A DNA stretch of 64,000 nucleotides from a marine bacterium B5-7 (GTDB lineage Bacteria; Pseudomonadota; Gammaproteobacteria; Arenicellales; CAJQKF01). The position numbers and the translations under genes were made by a program. The notes under the pieces were generated by a model. The model was not told where the DNA came from. It did no database searches and saw only the letters and a list, made by a program, of their open reading frames with translations. This document shows, one piece after another, positions 28,382-36,755 of this stretch (its first letter is position 1; each line of letters starts with the position of its first letter). The stretch spans positions 96,322 to 160,321 of the forward strand of contig BQJD01000005.1 in assembly GCA_021604525.1 (NCBI GenBank). The letters are read 5' to 3'.

Positions 28382-28975
28382 ATGAAACCAACCCACACTG
28401 CTGCTTGGCTACTTGTTACAGGCCTGATTGCCTCAAGCATTGTGGTGGCAGATTCATTTGATGGAACAAGTTTTGCCATAACTGCGAACGGCGCACCCGT
28501 TATCGAACGTTATACTGATAACGCTGGCCGCGTTCGTTACCAACTCGATGCCGACGCAGCTCTCGGCATGAGTCTCGGTCTGTTGCCGGTTTCAACGGAC
28601 AGGATCAATAATCACCATCTCAACTCTCGCTGGCTACCGGTATTTGATCTCTATTCGAACGATAACGCCAGCCAGATCAGCCCCTATCGCTTGCCGGAAC
28701 AATCCGAGCGGCGGGTCGCTGGCGCTCGATGGTTCTGGACCGTCGGCACCGATACCAATCTTGCCTTAACCGACGAATTCGATATTCAGCGTGACCTGAC
28801 CCGACACTTCTCGTTACAGTCCAAGGCCGGTTTCCTGATACCGCTGGGGCAACGCTGGTTGCTCGGTGGCGCGCTCACACTCGATCGCACTCTTGATCGT
28901 AGCAACGTGCCCGGATTCGGCGATCCTTCCGGCACCTCAGTCGGCGCCTTTCTCGGCGTCGAGTTCACCTACTAA
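28382..28975 (+). CDS. Exported protein, possible outer-membrane barrel
   Basis: Unrecognised 197-residue protein with a clean signal peptide (AAWLLVTGLIASSIVVA). The mature part alternates polar and hydrophobic residues and ends in SVGAFLGVEFTY; a terminal aromatic residue after a beta strand is typical of outer-membrane proteins. It is 20 bp upstream of the response-regulator gene, so it is probably co-transcribed with the two-component system and may be its sensor accessory or target. Confidence 0.7.
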   Translation: MKPTHTAAWLLVTGLIASSIVVADSFDGTSFAITANGAPVIERYTDNAGRVRYQLDADAALGMSLGLLPVSTDRINNHHLNSRWLPVFDLYSNDNASQISPYRLPEQSERRVAGARWFWTVGTDTNLALTDEFDIQRDLTRHFSLQSKAGFLIPLGQRWLLGGALTLDRTLDRSNVPGFGDPSGTSVGAFLGVEFTY

Positions 28976-28995
28976 GTTTACGACGGAATTCGCCC

Positions 28996-29652
28996 GTGCG
29001 AGTACTGCTGGTTGAAGACGACAACCTGCTGGGTGATGGCCTTTGCACAGGACTTAGCCAGCATGGCTTTACTGTCGATTGGTTGCGTCATGGGCAGGCT
29101 GCATTGCACGCACTCAAGTTTGAATCATTCGATGCGGTCATATTTGACCTCGGCCTGCCCGACGGCGATGGAACGCAGGTGATTAAATCCTACCGCGACC
29201 TTGGCGGCAGGGTACCGATTCTCGTTTTGACCGCCCGTGGAGATATCAGTAATAAACTGGCGTTACTCGATGGGGGCGCCGATGACTATCTGGTCAAGCC
29301 CGCCGACACCCGTGAACTGGCGGCGCGACTTCGGGTATTGCTCAGACGCGAAGAGGGTCGGCGGGTACCGGTACTGCGTTTTGAAGATATCGAAGTCGAT
29401 CCAACCAGTTATCGCGTCAGTGTCAAAGACCAGCCGGTTGAGCTGACACACAGCGAATTCAAACTGCTTCATGCACTCATTCGCAACCCGGGCATGGTGC
29501 TGTCACGCGAGCGGCTCGAGGAGGTGTTATACGGCTGGAATGCTGACGTGGACAGCAACGCCATACAGGTTCATCTGCATAATGTACGGCGCAAGATTGG
29601 TCCCGATGTGATACGCACCATTCGTGGTGTTGGCTACGCCATCGGTCGTTAA
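28996..29652 (+). CDS. OmpR-family response regulator (QseB/TctD-like)
   Basis: Response regulator of 218 residues starting at GTG 28996. Receiver domain with MRVLLVEDDNLLGDGL, phospho-acceptor Asp51 in FDLGLPDGDG and the switch Lys in YLVKPAD, then an OmpR-type winged helix (ELTHSEFKLLHALIRNPG, QVHLHNVRRKIG). It is followed eight bases later by its histidine kinase. The long opposite-strand frames are shadows. Confidence 0.94.
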   Translation: MRVLLVEDDNLLGDGLCTGLSQHGFTVDWLRHGQAALHALKFESFDAVIFDLGLPDGDGTQVIKSYRDLGGRVPILVLTARGDISNKLALLDGGADDYLVKPADTRELAARLRVLLRREEGRRVPVLRFEDIEVDPTSYRVSVKDQPVELTHSEFKLLHALIRNPGMVLSRERLEEVLYGWNADVDSNAIQVHLHNVRRKIGPDVIRTIRGVGYAIGR

Positions 29653-29659
29653 TCTGACC

Positions 29660-31120
29660 ATGAAAAACTCCATACGCCGACGACTGCTGGTAGGCTTGAC
29701 AGTAACAACCGTGAGTCTTTGGCTGGTCGTTATCGGCGCCACCTACTTCGGCGCCAACCGCGAAGTCGGCGCCCTGTTCGATACACAACTGGAGCAATCA
29801 GCGCGAGTCGCTTTGCGCACCATGTTCGGACTGCCTGCAGAACGTGGGGACGAATCAGAGGAGGCCGGCGGCCAATATCGTAAAAACCTCGCCATCCAGG
29901 TGTGGGACGGCGATGGTGAGATCATCATCCACTCGCGTAACGCACCGGATACAACCATATCAGAGATTAAATATGGCTTTGCCGATTCCATGATAGACGG
30001 CGAGCCGTGGCGTACTTATGCGTTCCGTGACAAGCTCAACGATCTCACAATTCGTGTCGGTGAACCCTATCTACCCCGTGACTATCTGACTCGCCACGTG
30101 GTGATTCAAACACTTTATCCGATCATTCTCGGCCTGCCGATTGTGACATTGTTAATCTGGATTGTAGTCAGCCGGGGGCTGATGCCGATGAGACGGCTCG
30201 CAGCCGACATGCATCGTCGCAATCCCGATCATCTAGAATCAATAACTGCACCCTATGCCCCAGCAGAAGCACAACCTTTAATTACCGAACTCAACAGATT
30301 ACTCGGTCGCCTCAAGCACAAGATCGATAATGAGAGACATTTTGTGGGCAATGCCGCCCATGAACTCAGAACACCGCTGTCCGGTTTGAAGGCACAAGCG
30401 GAAGTCGCCCTTGGTGCCAGAAATGATTCCGAACGCACTCGCGCATTGAATAACATACTCATTGGTGTAGATCGCGCTGGACATCTGGTGAACCAGTTAC
30501 TGACACTGTCGCGGCTGGACGAATCGGCCAGCATCAATACAACACCGGTTAATCTTGCCGAAACTGTGCGCCAGGTAATCCTCGATACACTGGATACGGC
30601 TGACCGCCGTCAAATTGAATTGTCATTCGATATGCCGCCCGCTGAACGTCCGGTCATCCATGGCGATCAGGATGCGCTCTATATGCTGATCCGAAATCTT
30701 GTAGATAATGCCGTGAAGTTTTCACCAGATGCATCATCCGTTAGCGTATCGCTGACCACATCGGAAGATCGTGTGATTTTATCGGTGCGTGATCAAGGAC
30801 CCGGAATACCCGCGACCGAACGCGAAAAAGTATTCGATCGGTTTCATCGTCAAACCGATCGGGACATCTACGGCACCGGTCTCGGGCTTTCAATCGTTAA
30901 ACGCGTGGTAGAACTACACCAGGGCGATGTTGTACTCGATGAGGCCGGTCCTGCCGGGGGCTTGAAAGTCACGGTAACATTCAAGCTGGCATCACCATCG
31001 GATTCGCGTGACACGGAAACACTTAAGTCCCGTAAATATATAAAATCTGCTCGACAATCCCGCCATGCTCGCAGCCCACGCGAATCACGTCATCATCCGC
31101 CGGGGAGGCAGCAGGCATAG
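29660..31120 (+). CDS. Sensor histidine kinase (QseC/TctE-like)
   Basis: Inner-membrane kinase of 486 residues. Two membrane helices (about 9-31 and 150-170) flank a periplasmic sensor domain (ALFDTQLEQSARVALRT). HAMP and DHp follow with H-box HFVGNAAHELRTPLSGLKAQ, then N-box (NLVDNAVKFS), G1 (DQGPGIP) and G2 (GTGLGLSIV). The start is ATG 29660; the upstream GTG lies inside the regulator gene. An extra basic Ser/Arg-rich C-terminal tail (about 30 residues) follows the ATPase domain, which is unusual. Confidence 0.93.
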   Translation: MKNSIRRRLLVGLTVTTVSLWLVVIGATYFGANREVGALFDTQLEQSARVALRTMFGLPAERGDESEEAGGQYRKNLAIQVWDGDGEIIIHSRNAPDTTISEIKYGFADSMIDGEPWRTYAFRDKLNDLTIRVGEPYLPRDYLTRHVVIQTLYPIILGLPIVTLLIWIVVSRGLMPMRRLAADMHRRNPDHLESITAPYAPAEAQPLITELNRLLGRLKHKIDNERHFVGNAAHELRTPLSGLKAQAEVALGARNDSERTRALNNILIGVDRAGHLVNQLLTLSRLDESASINTTPVNLAETVRQVILDTLDTADRRQIELSFDMPPAERPVIHGDQDALYMLIRNLVDNAVKFSPDASSVSVSLTTSEDRVILSVRDQGPGIPATEREKVFDRFHRQTDRDIYGTGLGLSIVKRVVELHQGDVVLDEAGPAGGLKVTVTFKLASPSDSRDTETLKSRKYIKSARQSRHARSPRESRHHPPGRQQA

Positions 31121-31293
31121 TATCGGCACGCTGAACACGCAATTTGGGTTAATGACTGTTCACCGAGTTCTTAATCTAATCTTAAGTTTGCTGACCTAAC
31201 CTTTATCTCAAGTTATTTGACTACATTTCGGTTCAAGCCGCCCCTCTTATCCGTAAAGACAACGCTTGAAACGCTGTTATCGGAGTTTTGGCA

Positions 31294-31425
31294 ATGCATC
31301 AGCACTACGAATTCTACACATCCGAATACCAGGATCCGCTATACAAGCGAGTTGTCTACTATCTCGCACTGTTTATGGTTGGATTTATTCCAGGACTTTT
31401 AACTGGCTATTTGATCTGGTTTTAA
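31294..31425 (+). CDS. 43-residue single-span membrane protein
   Basis: Short gene supported by a strong ribosome-binding site (CGGAG about eight bases before the ATG). The product begins MHQHYEFYTSEYQDPLYKR and continues into one hydrophobic helix (VVYYLALFMVGFIPGLLTG) ending YLIWF. It lies between the kinase gene and a 126-residue frame that begins one base after this stop. Small membrane proteins near two-component systems can act on the sensor; that role is inference. Confidence 0.65.
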   Translation: MHQHYEFYTSEYQDPLYKRVVYYLALFMVGFIPGLLTGYLIWF

Positions 31426-31426
31426 G

Positions 31427-31807
31427 ATGAAGGATATCTCGATTGTAGAGCCCGCCCTACGGATTCAACAACAATCGACCGTATCCCTGACCTCCCCCCA
31501 AAAGATCAACCGGACACAGAACATCGAAGTTCTTGTCACCCAGGCGAGCCCCTGCGAATCCGCAACAATCCAAACGTGGCTTGTAATCGATATTAACGAC
31601 GATGCCCATATCGCCTGCTGCAATCCTGAATGTCGAAACGGTGGAATAGACCCAACTCCGACACTACGGGAGCTGATGAACGGAGATCGCAACGAGCTTA
31701 GAGTGGAATCATGCCAGGGCCGAACACGGCGTCACAACAACAGTGTCCCGGGCTCGCGTTGTACCACGTTGTTCTGTATTCGACTCGCGCATCACGGGTC
31801 CGGTTAG
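31427..31807 (+). CDS. Possible small Cys-rich protein
   Basis: Frame of 126 residues beginning right after the 43-residue membrane protein stop, hence possibly coupled to it. The N-terminal 40 residues look disordered. The second half has six or more cysteines (ASPCESATIQ, ACCNPECRNGG, VESCQGRTRR, GSRCTTLFCIRL), suggesting a metal- or disulfide-stabilised domain. I do not recognise the family. No independent ribosome-binding site is evident, so coding status is uncertain. Confidence 0.45.
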   Translation: MKDISIVEPALRIQQQSTVSLTSPQKINRTQNIEVLVTQASPCESATIQTWLVIDINDDAHIACCNPECRNGGIDPTPTLRELMNGDRNELRVESCQGRTRRHNNSVPGSRCTTLFCIRLAHHGSG

Positions 31808-31890
31808 CGAACACGAGTCCTGCCGTACTTCCTACACCGATGGTTGGTATTTAATCATGCCACTATAACACCGCTCACGAATACACTGGG

Positions 31891-32035
31891 ACCTGGCTCA
31901 AACCGAGCGAAGGCCGCCAAGACAGGGCGAGTGAGAGAGAATATGCGCAGTTTGCATGGGCAAATGAGCAGCATATGGGCATGCAATTAACACCGTATGG
32001 GCGTATGGGTGGGTGGCAGCCATTTTGAGCCAGGT
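31891..32035 (+). repeat. Dispersed intergenic repeat, copy 4
   Basis: A 145-bp copy with ends ACCTGGCTCAAACCG (31891-31905) and CATTTTGAGCCAGGT (32021-32035). The same internal blocks occur (GAGCGAAGGCCGCCAAGACA, CATGGGCAAATGAGCA, AACACCGTAT). It ends one base from the stop codon of the biotin carrier gene on the opposite strand. Confidence 0.85.
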
Positions 32036-32036
32036 T

Positions 32037-32528
32037 CTATTCGATGGTGAACAACGGCTGATTAAATTCCACCAGTGTGGCGTCTTCAGCCAGAATAGCG
32101 CCGATGACGCCTGCAATGGTTGCCTCAATCGTGGTGTAGAGCTTCATCACTTCGATCATGCATACAGGATCACCGACTTTGACCTCGCTACCAACTTCCA
32201 CAAATGGCGCTTCACCCGGTGACGGGCATCGATAGAAAGTACCTACCATGGGAGAGACAATTTGCTTCCCGGTGGACTCGACTTCCGGTGTCGGTGTCGA
32301 CCTTGAAACCGGAGCCCCTGACGAAGTATCGTCAATTGATGTTGGCTTCCTGGCAGGAGTCGGTTCAGTGACACTGGCCGAGGACGTTGGGGCATTATCC
32401 ACCCGTGTCGTCTCGGTGCCGCGCCGAACGATAAGCTTGACACCGTCTGTCTCCAGGATAACTTCCTCCATGTTGGAGGCATCGATTATTTTCAATATCT
32501 CGGCGACTTCCTGGTAGCTTAGACTCAT
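32037..32528 (-). CDS. Biotin carboxyl carrier protein (AccB-like)
   Basis: Carrier subunit of a biotin-dependent carboxylase, 163 residues. The N-terminal AccB-like segment (AEILKIIDASNMEEVILETDGVKLIVRR) is followed by a Pro/Ser/Thr-rich linker (residues 45-85) and a biotinyl domain starting at SPMVGTFYR. The biotin attachment site reads CMIEVMKLYTTIEA with Lys129; most AccB proteins have EAMK at this place. It is divergent from the biotin carboxylase gene, 504 bp away, not directly upstream of it as in the housekeeping accBC operon. It probably serves the specialised carboxylase of this cluster. Confidence 0.92.
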   Translation of the reverse strand: MSLSYQEVAEILKIIDASNMEEVILETDGVKLIVRRGTETTRVDNAPTSSASVTEPTPARKPTSIDDTSSGAPVSRSTPTPEVESTGKQIVSPMVGTFYRCPSPGEAPFVEVGSEVKVGDPVCMIEVMKLYTTIEATIAGVIGAILAEDATLVEFNQPLFTIE

Positions 32529-33032
32529 TGCAATCTCCTGAATAAATACCAGTCGGCACAGGGTGGCACGCCTGGAGCGGCATTGATCATCAACATCACG
32601 AAAACGACTTTCTCACTGTACATCACTCACTCGCACTAACTGCGCTCATCAATTGGCGATGACATCTGCCATCAACGTTTTACCTGCAAGAGATTCAAGT
32701 TCGGTTGACTCGTGCAGGGATCGCGGGCTTTGGCAGTCACAGGGGCAAATACGGATTTCTGTCATCTGAATCAAGCTCGCAGTAAACCTATCGAATCACG
32801 TCACTCACGATGAGAGCGCCGGATCCACCGAATTGCACGTCGAAATTGATTATCAGGTGATTGGGGATTTCATCAAAAATGGCTATTTGCCAGTATTTAA
32901 TACCCTTACCCGGTATTCCCACGCTCTCGATAGGCGATAATTTTCCTAAGTCTTGAAGTATGCAGGGTTGAAAATATGAAATCAATCGTCTTATATTATG
33001 ATAATCGTTAATCGTAATTTATCACCATTATC
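32529..33032. other. Divergent intergenic region with one doubtful frame
   Basis: About 500 bp between the carrier and biotin carboxylase genes. The right third is AT-rich and must hold the operon promoter. A minus-strand frame of 65 residues (32788-32985) contains a protein-like stretch (YWQIAIFDEIPNHL, VQFGGSGALIVSDVI) but has no clear start signal; it could be a gene remnant. Nothing else recognised. Confidence 0.5.
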
Positions 33033-34415
33033 ATGACTGAATCATGCATCGACACCGTATTGATCGCCAATCGAGGCGAAATTGCCCTGCGCGCGGTGAA
33101 TACCTGTCGGGCGTTGGGTCTACGTAGCGTCGCCGTTTATTCCACCGCTGACGCCACCTCGCCTCATGTTACTGCTGCCGACACGGCGATATGCATTGGA
33201 CCGCCGTCAGCCACCTTAAGCTATCTGTCCGTCCCTGCCCTGCTCCATGCCGCCATTCATACCGGTTGCAATGCCATCTACCCAGGCTATGGATTCCTCT
33301 CTGAGAATGCCGACTTCGCCCGCAAATGTGAGGATAATGGCATCAAGTTCATCGGCCCATCTGCGGATACCATCGCCACAATGGGGGACAAGGCCAAGGC
33401 GAGGGAAACTGCGGCGCAACTCGGCGTGCCGGTGGTACCCGGCTCTGACAACGCATTTACCCGTGACGACGAGGCATTCGCAGTTGCCGATAACATCGGC
33501 TATCCCTTGCTTCTCAAAGCAAGAGCCGGTGGTGGCGGGCGTGGTATGCGCGTGGTCGAATCGTCCGGGCAATTCGTCAATGCATTCAGCCAAGCGTCAC
33601 GCGAAGCCGAATCGGCCTTCTGTGACGGGGCAATGTACATGGAACGATTTCTTCCACGCATCCGCCATATCGAGGTGCAGGTACTTGGCGATGGGCTGGG
33701 TCATGCCGTGGCTTTTGACGAACGTGACTGCAGCGTACAACGTCGTCATCAGAAGCTGGTGGAGGAGTCACCATCACCGGTGGTTGACGCCGCATTACGG
33801 ACACAACTTCTGCAGGCTGCCTTGTCCCTCACCCGCGGCATCAACTACACCGGTGCGGGTACTGTCGAGTTCATCCTCGATGTCGAATCGAAGGCGTTCT
33901 ATTTCATCGAGATGAATACCCGCATTCAGGTCGAGCATCCGGTTACCGAATTGCGTACGGGTATCGATCTCGTCGCGGCCCAATTCCGAATTGCCGCCGG
34001 TGAAGGATTGTCTTCATTCGAGCGTTCAGATATTCAGCAGGGTCATGCCATCGAATTTCGTATAAACGCTGAAAACTGGCACAGTGACTTTCAGCCATCC
34101 CCCGGCTTGATTCATGCCTGGGAAGTTCCGCGTGGTGAGGGTATACGGCTGGATACCGCTGTTTCAGTCAATCAAATGGTGACGCCATATTATGACTCAA
34201 TGATTGCCAAGTTGATCGTTCACGGCACTGACCGCATGGATGCGATCGACCGTGCGCGCGCTGCACTGGCCGCCTTTCACTGTGGCGGCATCGCGACCAC
34301 CATTGACTTTCACCGGTTTTTGATTGAACACGATGACTACATGAATAACAACATACACACGCGCTGGATTGAGGATGTTCTGCTTGCTGACGAACCCGTG
34401 AGATTGTCTGTATGA
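33033..34415 (+). CDS. Biotin carboxylase subunit (AccC-like)
   Basis: ATP-grasp enzyme of 460 residues that carboxylates biotin on the carrier protein using ATP and bicarbonate. Seen are TVLIANRGEIALR, the ATP lid glycine loop RAGGGGRGM, the EVQVLGDGLGHAVAF strand and ERDCSVQRRHQKLVEESP, and MNTRIQVEHPVTE. It starts the plus-strand operon and overlaps the carboxyltransferase gene by four bases (ATGA). The length is near that of AccC (about 450), so no carrier domain is fused. Confidence 0.95.
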   Translation: MTESCIDTVLIANRGEIALRAVNTCRALGLRSVAVYSTADATSPHVTAADTAICIGPPSATLSYLSVPALLHAAIHTGCNAIYPGYGFLSENADFARKCEDNGIKFIGPSADTIATMGDKAKARETAAQLGVPVVPGSDNAFTRDDEAFAVADNIGYPLLLKARAGGGGRGMRVVESSGQFVNAFSQASREAESAFCDGAMYMERFLPRIRHIEVQVLGDGLGHAVAFDERDCSVQRRHQKLVEESPSPVVDAALRTQLLQAALSLTRGINYTGAGTVEFILDVESKAFYFIEMNTRIQVEHPVTELRTGIDLVAAQFRIAAGEGLSSFERSDIQQGHAIEFRINAENWHSDFQPSPGLIHAWEVPRGEGIRLDTAVSVNQMVTPYYDSMIAKLIVHGTDRMDAIDRARAALAAFHCGGIATTIDFHRFLIEHDDYMNNNIHTRWIEDVLLADEPVRLSV

Positions 34416-35872
34416 GCAAACGCGTGCGCCTGATCGACGTGACTCTGCGCGATGCCCATCAATGCTTATGGGCGACCCGCATGACAACCGCCATGATGAA
34501 GGATGTAGCTCCGCGGCTCGACCGCGCCGGATTCGAGGCTATCGATCTTGTCGGCGGCGCTGTATTCGATGTGTGCGTACGTTACCTGCGCGAAGATCCA
34601 TGGGAGCGTATGCGAATACTCAATTCCTGGATCACGGAGACACCGCTGATCATCCACACTCGTGGTCAAAGCTTGTTCACGTTCGAGTTCTTCTCCGATG
34701 ACGTGGTAACCCTGGCAGCCGAACGCTTCGCCGCCAACGGCATGCGGTATCACACCGTCTACGATGCGCTCAACGATATACGTAACCTGGTCATTCCCAT
34801 TCGCGCAGCGCGCTCACACGGCATCCATACGGTGCCGGGACTGGTCTACACCGACAGTCCGGTACATACCGACGACTACTATGCGAACAAGGCCCGTGAG
34901 TTGGTTAAACTCGGCATCGACGGATTGTTTATCAAGGATCCGAGCGGGCTGCTGGTGCCCGAACGAGTCACAACACTGGTGCCCGCCATCAAGGCAGCAA
35001 TCGGCGACTTGCCACTGCAAATGCATACGCACTGCCTGTCCGGACTCGCACCTTACGTGCTGCTGCAATCAATTCAGCACGGTGTGGAGGTCGCTCATAC
35101 CGCGACATCGACACTGGCCAATGCAGCCTCTCATCCACCCACGGAATTGTTCGTGCGCAATTGCCGTCGACGCGGTTACGAGGTTGACATCGACCTTGAC
35201 CAAATAACTGAAGTCGCCGATCGGCTCGCCTATATTGCAGAGCGTGAGAACAAGCCGACAGGTGCGCCACTGGAATATGATGAATTCCACTACCACCACC
35301 AAGTGGCGGGCGGCATGATTTCGAATCTGCGCTACCAGCTTGAAACCGTGGGCCTGGACGGTCGGATGGATGAGATCCTCGAGGAGGCCGGACAAGTACG
35401 CGCCGACCTCGGCTATCCCATCGTGGTTAGCCCTTTCGCCCAATACATCGTTACCCAGTCGGTGCTCAATGTCATGGCTCGCGACCATGGCAACGAGCGC
35501 TACTACAATGTACCGAACGAGGTGAAACTCTATGTGCGTGGTGGTTATGGCGAGATTGCCGGCCACATCGATCCGAACCTTTATGATCGTATTACCGGTG
35601 GCGCCGAACCCATCACCGAACGTCCCGGCGCTCGTGTTGCTCCAGCACTCGAACGTCTGCGCAAACGTCGCGGCCCGTTCAAGTCCGACGACGATCTTTT
35701 ACTCGCGGCATTCTATGACGACACGCAGTACGACGCCCTGAAGGCTGCCGGGCCTATCGCCACTGACTACCCGCTGATGAAAACGCCGCTGCTCACGCTG
35801 GTCAAGGAGTTGTCCGATCGGCGGTCGATCACGTCGTTTCATTTTATAGACAAGTCCGGAACATCTAAATAA
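34412..35872 (+). CDS. Carboxyltransferase subunit (PYC/OADA type)
   Basis: TIM-barrel carboxyltransferase of 486 residues, like the transferase part of pyruvate carboxylase and oxaloacetate decarboxylase alpha. Metal and catalytic positions are kept: LRDAHQCLWATR, carboxylated Lys in IKDPSGLL, and HTH in QMHTHCLSGLA. The pocket differs from the pyruvate enzymes: GGAVFDVCVRYL for GGATFDAC, HTRGQSLFTF for LLRGQNLLGY, IKDPSG for IKDMAG. The substrate may therefore not be pyruvate. With the two preceding subunits it makes a three-protein carboxylase; BKACE follows 11 bp later. Confidence 0.85.
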   Translation: MSKRVRLIDVTLRDAHQCLWATRMTTAMMKDVAPRLDRAGFEAIDLVGGAVFDVCVRYLREDPWERMRILNSWITETPLIIHTRGQSLFTFEFFSDDVVTLAAERFAANGMRYHTVYDALNDIRNLVIPIRAARSHGIHTVPGLVYTDSPVHTDDYYANKARELVKLGIDGLFIKDPSGLLVPERVTTLVPAIKAAIGDLPLQMHTHCLSGLAPYVLLQSIQHGVEVAHTATSTLANAASHPPTELFVRNCRRRGYEVDIDLDQITEVADRLAYIAERENKPTGAPLEYDEFHYHHQVAGGMISNLRYQLETVGLDGRMDEILEEAGQVRADLGYPIVVSPFAQYIVTQSVLNVMARDHGNERYYNVPNEVKLYVRGGYGEIAGHIDPNLYDRITGGAEPITERPGARVAPALERLRKRRGPFKSDDDLLLAAFYDDTQYDALKAAGPIATDYPLMKTPLLTLVKELSDRRSITSFHFIDKSGTSK

Positions 35873-35883
35873 CAGACATCATC

Positions 35884-36714
35884 ATGACCACACCATGCAT
35901 CATTACCGTCGCCATTACCGGGGCACTGCCTACCAAGCAGGACACTCCCGCAGTACCCGTCATACCAAGTGAACAGATCGAGTCCACCCACGAAGCCTTT
36001 GAGGCAGGTGCGACATTGGTACACATCCACGTACGTGATGACAATCAGGCACCAAGTTCAGACCCGGACCGATTTGCCGTTGTACGCGAAGGTGTGCGTG
36101 AACACTGCCCCGGCATGATCATCCAGTTTTCCACCGGCGGACGTGGACGCGACCAGGCTGAACGTGGCGCGATGTTGCATCACCGGCCTGACATGGCATC
36201 ACTGGCAACAGGCTCCGTCAATTTCCCTCGGAATATCTACGAAAACCCACCGGATTTTGTCGATGGGCTCGCCACAACCATGCTCAAATATGACATCAAG
36301 CCCGAGGTCGAGGTGTTCGATAGTGCCATGCTCTACAACGCAGCCGGGCTGGTAAAGCGCGGCCTGATCAAATCACCGGTTCATCTGCAATTCGTTCTTG
36401 GCGTTCCCAACGCCATGCCGGCACGTCGCCCGTTACTCGAGTTTTTAGTCTCTGAGCTCGCCATTATCCTGCCTGACGCCACCTGGACCGCTGCCGGCAT
36501 AGGCCGCCACCAGTTCGAGGTCAACCAATGGTGTCTCGAACTCGGCGGTCACTGCCGGACCGGACTCGAGGACAACATCAAGTTTGATAAAGATCGTCTT
36601 GCCATCAGCAATGCAGAGTTGGTCAGTAAGATTGTCGACGTGGCCGATGATTACAATCGCCGCCCGGCGACATGCGTCGAGGCACGTGAACTTTTGTCGC
36701 TTGATGCCGCCTGA
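35884..36714 (+). CDS. BKACE family protein (DUF849), copy 1
   Basis: Beta-keto acid cleavage enzyme: condenses a beta-keto acid with acetyl-CoA to give acetoacetate and a new acyl-CoA. The 276 residues start with CIITVAITGALP and carry GATLVHIHVRDDNQAPSSD with the Zn-binding His pair, then EVEVFDSAMLYNA and FVLGVPNAMPA, all BKACE marks. It is the third gene of the carboxylase operon, 11 bp after the carboxyltransferase and 41 bp before the aldehyde dehydrogenase. The actual beta-keto acid is unknown. Confidence 0.9.
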   Translation: MTTPCIITVAITGALPTKQDTPAVPVIPSEQIESTHEAFEAGATLVHIHVRDDNQAPSSDPDRFAVVREGVREHCPGMIIQFSTGGRGRDQAERGAMLHHRPDMASLATGSVNFPRNIYENPPDFVDGLATTMLKYDIKPEVEVFDSAMLYNAAGLVKRGLIKSPVHLQFVLGVPNAMPARRPLLEFLVSELAIILPDATWTAAGIGRHQFEVNQWCLELGGHCRTGLEDNIKFDKDRLAISNAELVSKIVDVADDYNRRPATCVEARELLSLDAA

Positions 36715-36755
36715 TCAGCCATCGAACCCATACGCCGATCGACCAGGAATCCGCT

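Noticed and set aside
29477..29797. 106-residue minus-strand frame across the regulator/kinase junction
   Set aside because: Antisense to two certain genes and without any domain pattern.
32788..32985. 65-residue minus-strand frame in the carrier/biotin-carboxylase gap
   Set aside because: Has a protein-like stretch but no start signal or recognisable family; noted only as a possible remnant.
32996..33014. Fur-like sequence before the biotin carboxylase gene
   Set aside because: Matches the consensus at only about 14 of 19 positions in an AT-rich promoter, and the genes have no iron link.
33033..34415. Housekeeping acetyl-CoA carboxylase accBC operon
   Set aside because: Carrier and biotin carboxylase genes are divergent and 500 bp apart, the biotin site is EVMK, and a PYC/OADA-type transferase is coupled downstream.
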